A DNA stretch of 17,925 bases, from positions 1 to 17,925 of the forward strand of contig CAUJFM010000270.1 in assembly GCA_963169595.1 (NCBI GenBank), in the 5' to 3' direction. This document shows, one piece after another, positions 1 through 7,135 of the stretch. The translations under genes and the position numbers were made by a program. Position 1 is the stretch's first letter. Every line of letters begins with the position of its first letter. This stretch comes from Bacteroidota bacterium (GTDB lineage: Bacteria; Bacteroidota; Bacteroidia; Flavobacteriales_F; PHOS-HE28). The notes beneath the pieces were generated by a model. The model searched no databases. It worked only from the letters and a program-made list of their open reading frames with translations, and was not told where the DNA came from.

Positions 1-969
1 TGGGACACGATCGCGCCGCTGCCCGCAAGCGGAAGGCAGTATGCCAGCGCCTTCACCTTGAACGGGCAGGGTTATCTGTTCGGGGGGATCGATGCCAGTG
101 GTCCACTGAATGAACTGTGGTGCTATGACCCGCTCACGGACACGTGGTCGGCCCGCGCGCCGTTGCCTGCACCCGGCCGGTATGCGTGTGCCGTGTTCAC
201 CCTGAACGACGAGGCCTATGTATGCACCGGGATGCTGGACGGGGGTATCCCCACCAATGAGGTGTGGAGGTATGATCGGATCACGGATACATGGGCCTCC
301 CGGACACCAGTACCGGGACCTGCGCGTCACCGGGCCATGGCGTTCGATCACCTGATCATGGGCGGGGCTGATGGCACCGGAAATGCGCTCACCGATGCCC
401 ATGCATACTCCACCAGTACGGATACCTGGACGGTGCGCAGCGACCTGCCAGGTCCACGCTACGCCGCGGAGGCGGTCGACAACCTGTTGATCGGCGGAGC
501 CTCATCCGCCTCGACCCTGCACGCCGACGTGTGGAGCCATGACCCAAGCAATGACACCTGGAGCACCGCTCTGCTGCCTGCATTCCCGGGTGGGCCACGC
601 AGGAGCGCCGTGTCCGCACCCAACCTCTACCTCATGGATGCCGGGATGGTCTTCTTCGGCACCGGCAGTGATAACCAGCAGCGGTATCGGGACTGGTGGA
701 TGCTGACCTTTCCTGTTGGAGTGCCGGAGGAGCGACAGGGGATGGTGCGTGTATTCCCCAATCCGGCGAAGGACCGCATCACCGTGGAGCATCCGGTCCA
801 CACCCCACTGGATCGCCTTCTCCTCCTCGATGACCGAGGCACCCTCCTGCACGCTTGGAAGCGTCCGTCGGGCGCGATCGAGCTGCCGCAGCTCGCTCCC
901 GGACACTACCTCCTTCGTTGTGAAGCCCCCTCCCTGCGCAGGACGCTTCCACTTGTGATCCTTCCCTGA
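1..969 (+). CDS. Kelch-repeat T9SS cargo protein (5'-truncated)
   Basis: The reading frame is open from base 1 with no credible start, so the gene begins upstream of the window. The 322 visible residues hold about five kelch-type blades, each marked by a D-x-W-(T/S) strand and a Pro-rich turn followed by a small-residue/Gly-Gly strand (for example NDTWSTALLP). Kelch blades normally form a beta-propeller. The last 75 or so residues are a type A T9SS sorting domain: it opens with VRVFPNPAKDRITVE and continues with a D-D-R-G turn and an L-A-P-G-H-Y-L-L strand. By family knowledge this domain sends the protein through the outer membrane by type IX secretion and is then cleaved. The binding partner or enzymatic role is unknown. 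The stop TGA shares bases with the ATG of the next gene (TGATG), which suggests translational coupling. Confidence 0.9.
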   Translation, partial: WDTIAPLPASGRQYASAFTLNGQGYLFGGIDASGPLNELWCYDPLTDTWSARAPLPAPGRYACAVFTLNDEAYVCTGMLDGGIPTNEVWRYDRITDTWASRTPVPGPARHRAMAFDHLIMGGADGTGNALTDAHAYSTSTDTWTVRSDLPGPRYAAEAVDNLLIGGASSASTLHADVWSHDPSNDTWSTALLPAFPGGPRRSAVSAPNLYLMDAGMVFFGTGSDNQQRYRDWWMLTFPVGVPEERQGMVRVFPNPAKDRITVEHPVHTPLDRLLLLDDRGTLLHAWKRPSGAIELPQLAPGHYLLRCEAPSLRRTLPLVILP

Positions 970-1610
970 TGCACTTCCTCTCCGAAGACCTCGAACGCTA
1001 CAGCGCTGCACACAGCGCCCCCGAACCGGAACACCTGCGCGCACTGGCCGAGGAAACGCGCACCAGCGTGGACATGCCGCAGATGCTGAGCGGCCATCTG
1101 CAGGGACGGTTCCTCTCGCTCATGAGCCGGATGCTCAGCCCCCGGCTCGTGCTGGACATCGGCACCTTCACCGGCTACAGCGCCTTATGCATGGCCGAAG
1201 GACTGGCCCCGGACGGCGTGCTGCACACCATCGACATCAAGACACCGCTGGCCTCCCTGGTGGACCGGTACGTTCGGCGGGGCGGGTACCACGACCGCAT
1301 CCTCCAGCATCTGGCGCCCGCCGCGGAGGTCATTCCACGCATCGCCGGCACCTTCGACCTGGTGTTCATCGATGCCGACAAGCAGAACTACTGCACCTAC
1401 TTCGACCTGGTGGTGGACCGGGTGCGTCCCGGCGGCCTGATCATCGCGGACAATGTGCTTTGGAGCGGGAAAGTACTGGAAGCGGCGGACCAGCAGGACG
1501 GCGAAACGCGCGGCCTGGTGCGCTATGCCCGCAAGGTGACCGATGACCCGCGCGTGGAGAACCTGCTCCTCCCCTTGCGCGACGGCCTGTTGGTGAGCCG
1601 CCGGAAGTGA
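969..1610 (+). CDS. SAM-dependent O-methyltransferase (COMT/TrmR-like)
   Basis: A 213-residue class I methyltransferase of the Methyltransf_3 family (catechol/caffeoyl-CoA O-methyltransferase type, COG4122). SAM-binding motif I is VLDIGTFTGYSAL at residues 61-73. The metal-binding segment FIDADKQNY follows around 133-141, with D135 the expected metal ligand. The second acidic/Asn pair D161-N162 lies in LIIADNVLWSGKV. The C-terminal strand with LPLRDGLLVSRRK is typical of the family. It is expected to transfer a methyl group from SAM to a hydroxyl in the cytoplasm. The substrate cannot be told from sequence: small catechol-like molecules and tRNA 5-hydroxyuridine (TrmR) are both known in this group. 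The start overlaps the stop of the kelch gene by one base, giving full family length without extension. Confidence 0.92.
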   Translation: MHFLSEDLERYSAAHSAPEPEHLRALAEETRTSVDMPQMLSGHLQGRFLSLMSRMLSPRLVLDIGTFTGYSALCMAEGLAPDGVLHTIDIKTPLASLVDRYVRRGGYHDRILQHLAPAAEVIPRIAGTFDLVFIDADKQNYCTYFDLVVDRVRPGGLIIADNVLWSGKVLEAADQQDGETRGLVRYARKVTDDPRVENLLLPLRDGLLVSRRK

Positions 1611-1657
1611 CGATCATCAGTCCGGCAGGCGGTACCAGTGGCGAACTTCGGTGCATT

Positions 1658-2053
1658 ATGGAAGCACGGTTGTTCTACAAGGAACTGGGGCGGTTGCTCT
1701 ACGCCATTGCAGCGGCTGACGGCCGTATCTCGGATCAGGAGGTGGCCGCCCTGAAGCGCATCGTGAAGGAGGAGTTGGTGCCACAGGAGGCCAGTACAGA
1801 TCACTTCGGCACCGACCAGGCCTACATCACCGAGTTCGAGTTCGAGGTGCTCGCCGACCGGGGGGCCACCAGCGAGGAGGCCTTCGACTCCTTCATCACC
1901 TACATGGCCCGGCACCGGACCGACCTGGTCGATGAACGCCGGGAGTTGATCTTCCGGGCGGCCGACATTGTGGCACGCGCCTTCCACGGGGTGGGCAAGA
2001 AGGAAATGTCCTTCCTCAGCGAGCTGCACCGACACCTGGACCACCACACCTGA
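1658..2053 (+). CDS. TerB-like domain protein
   Basis: Encodes a 131-residue, all-helical acidic protein resembling the TerB/DjlA N-terminal fold. The hallmark is AADGRISDQEVAALKRIV near residues 19-36. Its acidic ADG-x-(I/L)-x(3)-E pattern is the metal-binding helix of TerB-like domains. A second helix pair follows around residues 75-128. There is no signal peptide or membrane segment, so it is probably cytosolic. The TerB family is linked to tellurite resistance and phage/stress responses, but stand-alone copies in Bacteroidota have no assigned role. The frame stays open back to a GTG at 1607 that overlaps the methyltransferase stop. I chose the ATG at 1658 because the extra 17 residues look unlike the domain. 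The longer form remains possible and would keep the gene translationally coupled. Confidence 0.75.
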   Translation: MEARLFYKELGRLLYAIAAADGRISDQEVAALKRIVKEELVPQEASTDHFGTDQAYITEFEFEVLADRGATSEEAFDSFITYMARHRTDLVDERRELIFRAADIVARAFHGVGKKEMSFLSELHRHLDHHT

Positions 2054-2071
2054 ACCGATCGGCCGCCGCGC

Positions 2072-2079
2072 TATCTTGG
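2072..2079 (+). promoter_or_regulatory. Candidate -7 promoter element for the threonine aldolase gene
   Basis: The octamer TATCTTGG matches the Bacteroidota -7 consensus TAnnTTTG at all but one fixed position. It lies 19 bases before the ATG at 2099 and only 4 bases before an in-frame ATG at 2084. With a transcription start about 7 bases downstream, 2084 would be at or before the 5' end, which favours 2099 as the real start. No clear -33 TTG was seen. Confidence 0.4.
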
Positions 2080-2098
2080 GCCGATGCCCGATGGCGCG

Positions 2099-3121
2099 AT
2101 GATCGATCTGCGTTCCGATACCGTTACCCGGCCCACCCCGGCCATGCTGGAGGCCATGTCCAAGGCCCTGGTGGGCGATGATGTCTTTGGCGAGGACCCC
2201 ACCGTGAACGCGCTGGAGGAACGACTGGCCTCGCTCTTCGGCAAGGAGGCCGGTCTGTTCTGCCCCAGTGGCACCATGACCAACCAGATCGCGGTGCGGG
2301 TCCATACCCGGCCGGGCGATGAGGTGATCGGCGACGAGGGCATGCACATCTACCGCTACGAGGGTGGCGGTATCATGGCCAACAGCGGCTGCAGTGTGAA
2401 GTTCGTTCCGAACGACCGAGGGCGCTACACCGCGCAGGCCATGGAGGCCGCCATCAACAATGCAGCGGACAGCTACGTGGCGCGGACCCGGCTGGTGAAC
2501 GTGGAGAACACCCACAACCGCGGTGGCGGCTCGGTGTGGGACCTGCAGGAAGTACAACGCATCCGCACAGTGTGCGACCGGCATGGACTGGCGCTCCACC
2601 TGGATGGCGCGCGCATCTTCAACGCCATGGCCGTGGATGGCCACACCCCGCTCGAATGGGGCGCCCCCTTCGATTCCGTGAGCGTGTGCCTGAGCAAGGG
2701 ACTTGGGGCACCCGTGGGCAGCGTGCTGCTGGGTGGCCGCGAGTTCATCCGCGAGGCCCGGCGGGTACGCAAACGGATGGGTGGCGGCATGCGCCAGGCC
2801 GGCTATCTGGCCGCGGCGTGCATGCATGCACTCGACCATCATGTGGACCGGCTTGTGCTGGACCATCGGAAGGCCGCCCGTCTGGCCGCAGCGCTTTCCG
2901 GCCTCCCCTACGTGCAGACGGTGCTGCCGGTGGAGACCAACATCGTGGTCTTCGACCTCGCCGGCGGACGACGAGCCGCCGACGTGCTCGACCTGCTTCG
3001 GGACAAGGGTGTGCGTGCCCTGCCCTTCGGCCCGCACACGATCCGCATGGTGACGCACCTAGATGTGGACGACCAGGCCATCGAGCGCGCGGAGAACATC
3101 CTTGGCGAACTGCGACCATGA
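2099..3121 (+). CDS. ltaE: Low-specificity L-threonine aldolase
   Basis: A 340-residue PLP-dependent fold-type I aldolase that cleaves L-threonine or L-allo-threonine to glycine and acetaldehyde in the cytoplasm. The protein opens with MIDLRSDTVTRPT, the family's characteristic N terminus. The segment DEGMHIYRYEGGG around residues 79-91 supplies H83, which stacks on the PLP ring. HLDGAR at 167-172 supplies D169 for the pyridine nitrogen. SVCLSKGLGAPVG supplies the Schiff-base lysine K200. Length is normal for the family. In-frame ATGs also occur at 2084 and 2091 or nearby, but I chose 2099 because it gives the standard N terminus and fits the upstream promoter-like octamer. The stop overlaps the next start (ATGA), so it is probably co-translated with the following lipoprotein. 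Confidence 0.95.
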   Translation: MIDLRSDTVTRPTPAMLEAMSKALVGDDVFGEDPTVNALEERLASLFGKEAGLFCPSGTMTNQIAVRVHTRPGDEVIGDEGMHIYRYEGGGIMANSGCSVKFVPNDRGRYTAQAMEAAINNAADSYVARTRLVNVENTHNRGGGSVWDLQEVQRIRTVCDRHGLALHLDGARIFNAMAVDGHTPLEWGAPFDSVSVCLSKGLGAPVGSVLLGGREFIREARRVRKRMGGGMRQAGYLAAACMHALDHHVDRLVLDHRKAARLAAALSGLPYVQTVLPVETNIVVFDLAGGRRAADVLDLLRDKGVRALPFGPHTIRMVTHLDVDDQAIERAENILGELRP

Positions 3122-3501
3122 ACAGGAAGCTGCTCCTACCCCTTCTGTTGCTTGCGGCGGGTTGCACACCCACCCAGTACCTGCACAAGGGCACCTACGA
3201 TGGCATCGACGTCTCCTACCGGTGGAACCACCCGACCGGCAAGCCCAGCGAACTGCTGCTTCGGTTGGAGAACACCATGGACAACGCGCTGCGCATCGAC
3301 CTGGAGATCGACCTCACCTACCAGGGGCGCACCGTGGAGACCTTCAATGCGGACACATGCATGCGGGCCGGCCAGGTGCTCAATGGTAAACTGAACGGCA
3401 TCTACTTCATACCGCAGCAGGTGACCACGGAGCAGATCCGAACGGGCGGCACCGACCTCGGCCTTGGGCGCACCACCGTAACACCCTGCGATCGACCATG
3501 A
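3118..3501 (+). CDS. Small predicted lipoprotein of unknown function
   Basis: A 127-residue protein with a lipoprotein signal peptide: a basic N terminus (MNRK), a run of leucines and prolines, then the lipobox L-A-A-G-C with the modified cysteine at residue 16. The mature part is beta-rich, with alternating strands such as LLLRLENTMDNALRIDLEID and a second strand pair around residues 66-98. This resembles an immunoglobulin-like sandwich, but I do not recognise a named family. Two further cysteines (C81 and C124) could form a disulfide in the periplasm. It overlaps the threonine aldolase stop and the histidine kinase start, each by four bases (ATGA). Tight coupling to a membrane sensor kinase raises the possibility that it modulates the sensor domain. 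That link is inference from context only. Confidence 0.8.
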   Translation: MNRKLLLPLLLLAAGCTPTQYLHKGTYDGIDVSYRWNHPTGKPSELLLRLENTMDNALRIDLEIDLTYQGRTVETFNADTCMRAGQVLNGKLNGIYFIPQQVTTEQIRTGGTDLGLGRTTVTPCDRP

Positions 3502-5249
3502 GCGCTCGCGCCACATCGGACCGCTGGCTCATTGCGCTCTTCGTGGGCACGTTGATCGTGGCCTTCGGCACCTTGGTGTGGAGCTACCGGCAGATCGACC
3601 GGCGGGAGACCGACCTGGCGGAACTGGCGCTGGCCCGGAACCAGATGATGGTGACCAACAGGCTGGACGCCCTGTTCCGCATGACCGAGGAAGACCTGAA
3701 GCAGGAGGCCCGTGCGGTGGCCTACATGGACACCACGGACCGGGCATCGGTGCTCGACCGGTGGCAACCCCTGCTGGACGCCCATTGGGAGATCTCGGCC
3801 ATCCGCCTCGCGGACGAGCTGGGCAATGAACTGGCCCTTTCCCGGCAGGGGACGGGGCTGATGTGGTTGGAAACACGTGAAGGATCGCGCAACTCCCCGC
3901 CACTGGTGACCCTGCTCGATGCCGGATCGCAGGCCGTTGGGGTGCCCGACCGCCCGATGAACGACACGGTGCATGATCCACGGCAACGGATCTGGTTCAG
4001 CCGCTCGCTGGAGATCGGAAGTCGTGAACCGGTGTGGACGCTGCGGCGCTATCCCGATGACAAGGCCATCCTCCAGGTATCGCTGTTGATCAGGAACCCC
4101 GGACCGGACCAGCCCCATCAGGTGATGATGTTCGACATCGACCTCTCACGATCGAACACCTTCCATGCCTACCGCGCCGACCTGGGGGTGCTGCGCTCCA
4201 TCCTGCTGGACGATGAGGGATCCCCCCTGGTGTTGATGGAGCCCACGGACAGCCTCACCCGCCTGGCCGTTGAGCAGGCACGGGAGACCTGGTCGCAGGT
4301 CCGCTCGCGCCGCACCTTCCGTTTCAGCCTTGGTAGCAAGGACCACATGGGCACAGTGACCGCCTATCCGCTCAACGGTGCGCAACTGCTGCTGGGCAAC
4401 TTCCTTGACCTTGACGCGATCAACCTGTGGACCGGCCCGGAACGCCGCATGGTGTTGCTCTTCGGACTGTTCCTCACCATCCTGAGCGGGTTGCTGTTGG
4501 CCACCTGGCGGGTGCGTGCGGTGGTGCGGAAGCGCATGCGGAAACAACAGCGGACCAATCGCAACCTGCAACGGAAGCTGGCCAAGGCCATCGGCGAACG
4601 GGACGTGCTGAACCGCGAGGTGCACCATCGCGTGAAGAACAACCTGCAGGTGGTGAGCAGCCTGCTGAACCTGCAGGCCTCCCGGCTGCAGGAAGGTCCG
4701 GTGCGACAGGAGTTCCTGCGTGGCAAGCGCCGCATCGACACCATCGCCCTGGTGCACCACAAGCTCTATGGATCGAAGGACCTGCGGAACGTGGACCTGC
4801 AGACCTTCTTCGGAGGCCTCATCGATTCCTTGAACGAGATGCACCGGCCGGTGAGCAAGGCAGTGAGCCACACGATCAGCGTGCATGGCCTGGTGGCCGA
4901 TCAGGATACCGCGATCGAACTGGGCATCATCGTGTGCGAACTGGTGAGCAACGCCTATCAGCATGCGTTCCCGCACGCCACGGGTGGCCATATCGACATC
5001 GGATTGCAGCAGGTGGAAGGAGGCCTGTACCGCTTGCTGGTGAAGAACAACGGCAAGGGCCTGCCCACCGATTACCGCGAAGGTTCCGGCAAACTGGGCC
5101 TGGAGATCGTGGACGCGCTGGCCTCCCAGTTGGACGGCAGTTTCCACATCCGCACGAACGGCAGCGTCGCCTTTGAAGTACTGTTCCGCATGCTACGCGA
5201 CAGTGCATCGCCCGACCCGGTGACCGGGGATGTGGAGCCGAACGAATAG
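3498..5249 (+). CDS. Membrane sensor histidine kinase, HisKA_2 type
   Basis: A 583-residue kinase. A first membrane helix lies at about 11-30. A periplasmic sensor domain of about 280 residues follows; its pattern around 163-216 (RIWFSRS, PVWTLRRYPDD, then MMFDIDLS) resembles a double Cache ligand-binding domain. A second membrane helix is at about 317-338, then a basic coiled coil at 340-372. The HisKA_2 dimerisation region starts with EVHHRVKNNLQ at 374-384, with H376/H377 the phospho-acceptor pair. The HATPase domain has an N box ELVSNAYQHAF (N485) and a G2-like region GSGKLGLEIV at 529-538. The G1 box reads NNGKG at 517-521, where DNGxG is usual, so the adenine-contacting Asp is Asn here. 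No response regulator is adjacent, which is common for this kinase class. The signal sensed is unknown. Confidence 0.9.
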   Translation: MSARATSDRWLIALFVGTLIVAFGTLVWSYRQIDRRETDLAELALARNQMMVTNRLDALFRMTEEDLKQEARAVAYMDTTDRASVLDRWQPLLDAHWEISAIRLADELGNELALSRQGTGLMWLETREGSRNSPPLVTLLDAGSQAVGVPDRPMNDTVHDPRQRIWFSRSLEIGSREPVWTLRRYPDDKAILQVSLLIRNPGPDQPHQVMMFDIDLSRSNTFHAYRADLGVLRSILLDDEGSPLVLMEPTDSLTRLAVEQARETWSQVRSRRTFRFSLGSKDHMGTVTAYPLNGAQLLLGNFLDLDAINLWTGPERRMVLLFGLFLTILSGLLLATWRVRAVVRKRMRKQQRTNRNLQRKLAKAIGERDVLNREVHHRVKNNLQVVSSLLNLQASRLQEGPVRQEFLRGKRRIDTIALVHHKLYGSKDLRNVDLQTFFGGLIDSLNEMHRPVSKAVSHTISVHGLVADQDTAIELGIIVCELVSNAYQHAFPHATGGHIDIGLQQVEGGLYRLLVKNNGKGLPTDYREGSGKLGLEIVDALASQLDGSFHIRTNGSVAFEVLFRMLRDSASPDPVTGDVEPNE

Positions 5250-5293
5250 GCCTGATGGTCACTTCGCCTTCTACCTAACAGGTGAGGCCAAGC

Positions 5294-6655
5294 TCAACGG
5301 AGCCACTCCACCTCCACCCGGCGCTCGCCTGGGTCGCGCCCCACACTGCGACTGTCGCCGTAGTAGTTCACCAGCAGTCGTTCAGCGCCGATACCCCGTT
5401 GCATCAAGTAGTTGCGCACCGCCTTCGCCCGTTCCTCGCTGAGGCGCAGGTTCACCGCCGGGTCCCCGCTTCGGTCGGTATAGCCGGTGATCAGTACACG
5501 GTCCTCGGGTGAGCGCGCCAGCTGCTCGAAGACCTCGTTGAGCACCACGCGGTACTCGGGATCAAGATCGGTGCTGTTGCGTGCGAAGCGGATCACGATG
5601 TTGCGGCCTGTGAGCATGCTCAGATCGGCCAGGGGATTCTCGTCCTGCCGCCGGTCCATGTCGCGCACATCCAGCTCCAGTCCGCTGAGCCGGTCCTCCA
5701 GGTCCTCCATGCGGTCGCGCAGCTCCCATAGCTCCTTGCGCTGATCCATACGATCGATGCGCTGGTTGATCGCATCCAGCTCCTCCTTGAGCCAACGATC
5801 ACGCTTGCGCACCTTGGGTGCAACAGCCTCGGCCGGGGCTTCGGACGAACCGGCCGTACGCTGGGCCATGGCCGCCATGAGCTGCTCCCCGAGAGCCGGG
5901 TCCACACCACCACTTCCGGTATCGGCCAGTTGAAGGTCGAGCGCACAGAGGAAGTTCTGCTCATCGAACACCGTACCGCAGGTGGAATTGATGCGCACCT
6001 CCGTCGCCCCCTTATTGACATCACCGAGCACGCTCACTGCGGCCAGCGGAAGCAGATCGGCACGGACCTGGCGTTCCAGTTCCTCGCGCTGGGACCGCAC
6101 GTAGTGATAGATGGCGATGTACTTGTCCTCCCCATCGCCGCTCACCACACCCGTGCGGGCCTGGCTCCAATCGATCTTCACCAACCGCTCCAGCTGTTGC
6201 CGGGTGGGCTGGCTCAATCCACCGAAGACCGCCTCATCGCTGAACGAAGCGACCGCCTCCCGGACCAGGGCATCGATCTCCGTCGCCATCTCACCGGGAG
6301 GCAGATCGGCCAACACACCGGTGCGTGTAAAATGGATGCGGGCATCGAGGTAGGTGCCAATGGCGGCCTCCAGCACGCGGTCCAGCATCAGGTGGACACC
6401 GGCATCCACCTGTATGCCCTGTTGCCATTGGAACTGCGGCGCCGCGCCGGGCACATTGCGCCATACGGCTTGGAATACGGGCGCGCCCACTTCAGAGGCT
6501 CGGCGGCCCTGTACGATGATGGTACCATCCTGCTGCTCACCGGACAGCTGCAGCACCTCCTGCGGCAAGGCCAACAACGGAGCACACCAGCACAGCGCGA
6601 TCAATGTAGCCATGGACAGCGCGTGGGTCCACCAGTATGTTGAGCGCTGCTTCAC
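5294..6655 (-). CDS. OmpA-family protein with coiled coil and novel N-terminal region
   Basis: A 453-residue exported protein. The start is a GTG at 6655, giving a signal peptide-like segment (VKQRSTYWWTH, then a hydrophobic stretch ending LLALPQ near residue 32). The frame remains open further upstream, but that part overlaps the preceding gene and looks non-coding. Residues 33-260 form a domain I do not recognise. Residues 284-338 are a charged coiled coil (Arg/Asp/Glu/Leu heptads). Residues 350-452 are an OmpA C-terminal peptidoglycan-binding domain, with TGYTDRSGD (D394) and NLRLSEERAKAV (R409) supplying the usual diaminopimelate contacts and RRVEVEW closing it. It probably anchors the cell envelope to peptidoglycan. 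GTG overlaps the upstream STAS-like stop (GTGA), so the pair is likely co-expressed. Confidence 0.88.
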   Translation of the reverse strand: MKQRSTYWWTHALSMATLIALCWCAPLLALPQEVLQLSGEQQDGTIIVQGRRASEVGAPVFQAVWRNVPGAAPQFQWQQGIQVDAGVHLMLDRVLEAAIGTYLDARIHFTRTGVLADLPPGEMATEIDALVREAVASFSDEAVFGGLSQPTRQQLERLVKIDWSQARTGVVSGDGEDKYIAIYHYVRSQREELERQVRADLLPLAAVSVLGDVNKGATEVRINSTCGTVFDEQNFLCALDLQLADTGSGGVDPALGEQLMAAMAQRTAGSSEAPAEAVAPKVRKRDRWLKEELDAINQRIDRMDQRKELWELRDRMEDLEDRLSGLELDVRDMDRRQDENPLADLSMLTGRNIVIRFARNSTDLDPEYRVVLNEVFEQLARSPEDRVLITGYTDRSGDPAVNLRLSEERAKAVRNYLMQRGIGAERLLVNYYGDSRSVGRDPGERRVEVEWLR

Positions 6656-7059
6656 TGGCCAAGAAGCTCGGTCAATTGCCGCCGCTCCCGGGCCCAACGG
6701 TACGCCTCCTCGCGCCAGCCGAACACCCGGAAGGGGAACGCGGGCTGATGCACCTGCTTGAAGAGCACGCCTTGGAGCCGCGCCTGGAGGTCCGTGGTGA
6801 AGAAGGCCACGGGATGGCCCTGCGCACCGCACATGCGGCGCAGCAGTTGCCGGGCCTCTTCCTGCACCACCACACCCGCAGGATACTCCAGCAGCACTGG
6901 CGAACGACGGGTAGGGTCAAGAGCGGAGATGAGCCGGATCAGCTCCTTCATGTCCCTGGTGCGCATGGTGGCACCGGGTGAAAGCACCAGGTGAAGGATG
7001 CCATCGTCCTTCCACAGCTCGAACGGACTGCGAAAGGCGCGCTTCTCCCAGCTAAGCAT
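6652..7059 (-). CDS. STAS/SpoIIAA-like (DUF7793-type) protein
   Basis: A 135-residue soluble protein without signal peptide or membrane helix. Its layout matches a family common in Bacteroidota (DUF7793, a STAS/SpoIIAA-like fold). A first beta strand carries ELWKDDGILHLVLSPG (residues 14-29). A helix with MKELIRLISAL follows. A central strand R-S-P-V-L-L-E-Y precedes an EEARQLLRRM helix. Then comes a strand P-V-A-F-F-T-T-D, and the C terminus has the signature F-x-V-F-x-(W)-x-EEAYRWARE. The family assignment is from recalled pattern, not a search. Its biochemical role is not established; STAS-like folds often bind partners or small ligands. It is the first gene of a two-gene unit with the OmpA-family protein, joined by a GTGA overlap. 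Confidence 0.7.
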   Translation of the reverse strand: MLSWEKRAFRSPFELWKDDGILHLVLSPGATMRTRDMKELIRLISALDPTRRSPVLLEYPAGVVVQEEARQLLRRMCGAQGHPVAFFTTDLQARLQGVLFKQVHQPAFPFRVFGWREEAYRWARERRQLTELLGQ

Positions 7060-7062
7060 GCC

Positions 7063-7070
7063 GAAAGCTA
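7063..7070 (-). promoter_or_regulatory. Candidate -7 element before the STAS-like gene
   Basis: On the minus strand the octamer reads TAGCTTTC, matching TAnnTTTG except for the last base. It ends only three bases before the ATG at 7059. If real, the transcript would be leaderless or start just inside the gene. No alternative ATG lies close downstream, so either the mRNA is leaderless or the match is chance. Confidence 0.3.
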
Positions 7071-7135
7071 GCCCCGGGGGATGCGGGACGTGGGGCCCTT
7101 TCCGGCCATGATCTCCACGATCGCTGTGGAAAACC

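Noticed and set aside
1523..3058. 511-codon minus-strand frame opposite the TerB-like and threonine aldolase genes
   Set aside because: It is antisense to a clearly recognisable aldolase, crosses gene boundaries and has no domain. Long antisense frames are expected in GC-rich DNA.
5249..5289. Inverted repeat GGCCT/AGGCC in the convergent gap after the histidine kinase
   Set aside because: Only five paired bases around a loop of about 31 bases and no T-run; too weak to call a terminator.
7113..7129. Hairpin TCCAC/GTGGA downstream of pafA
   Set aside because: Five-base stem without a T-tract on the minus strand; not enough to support a terminator.
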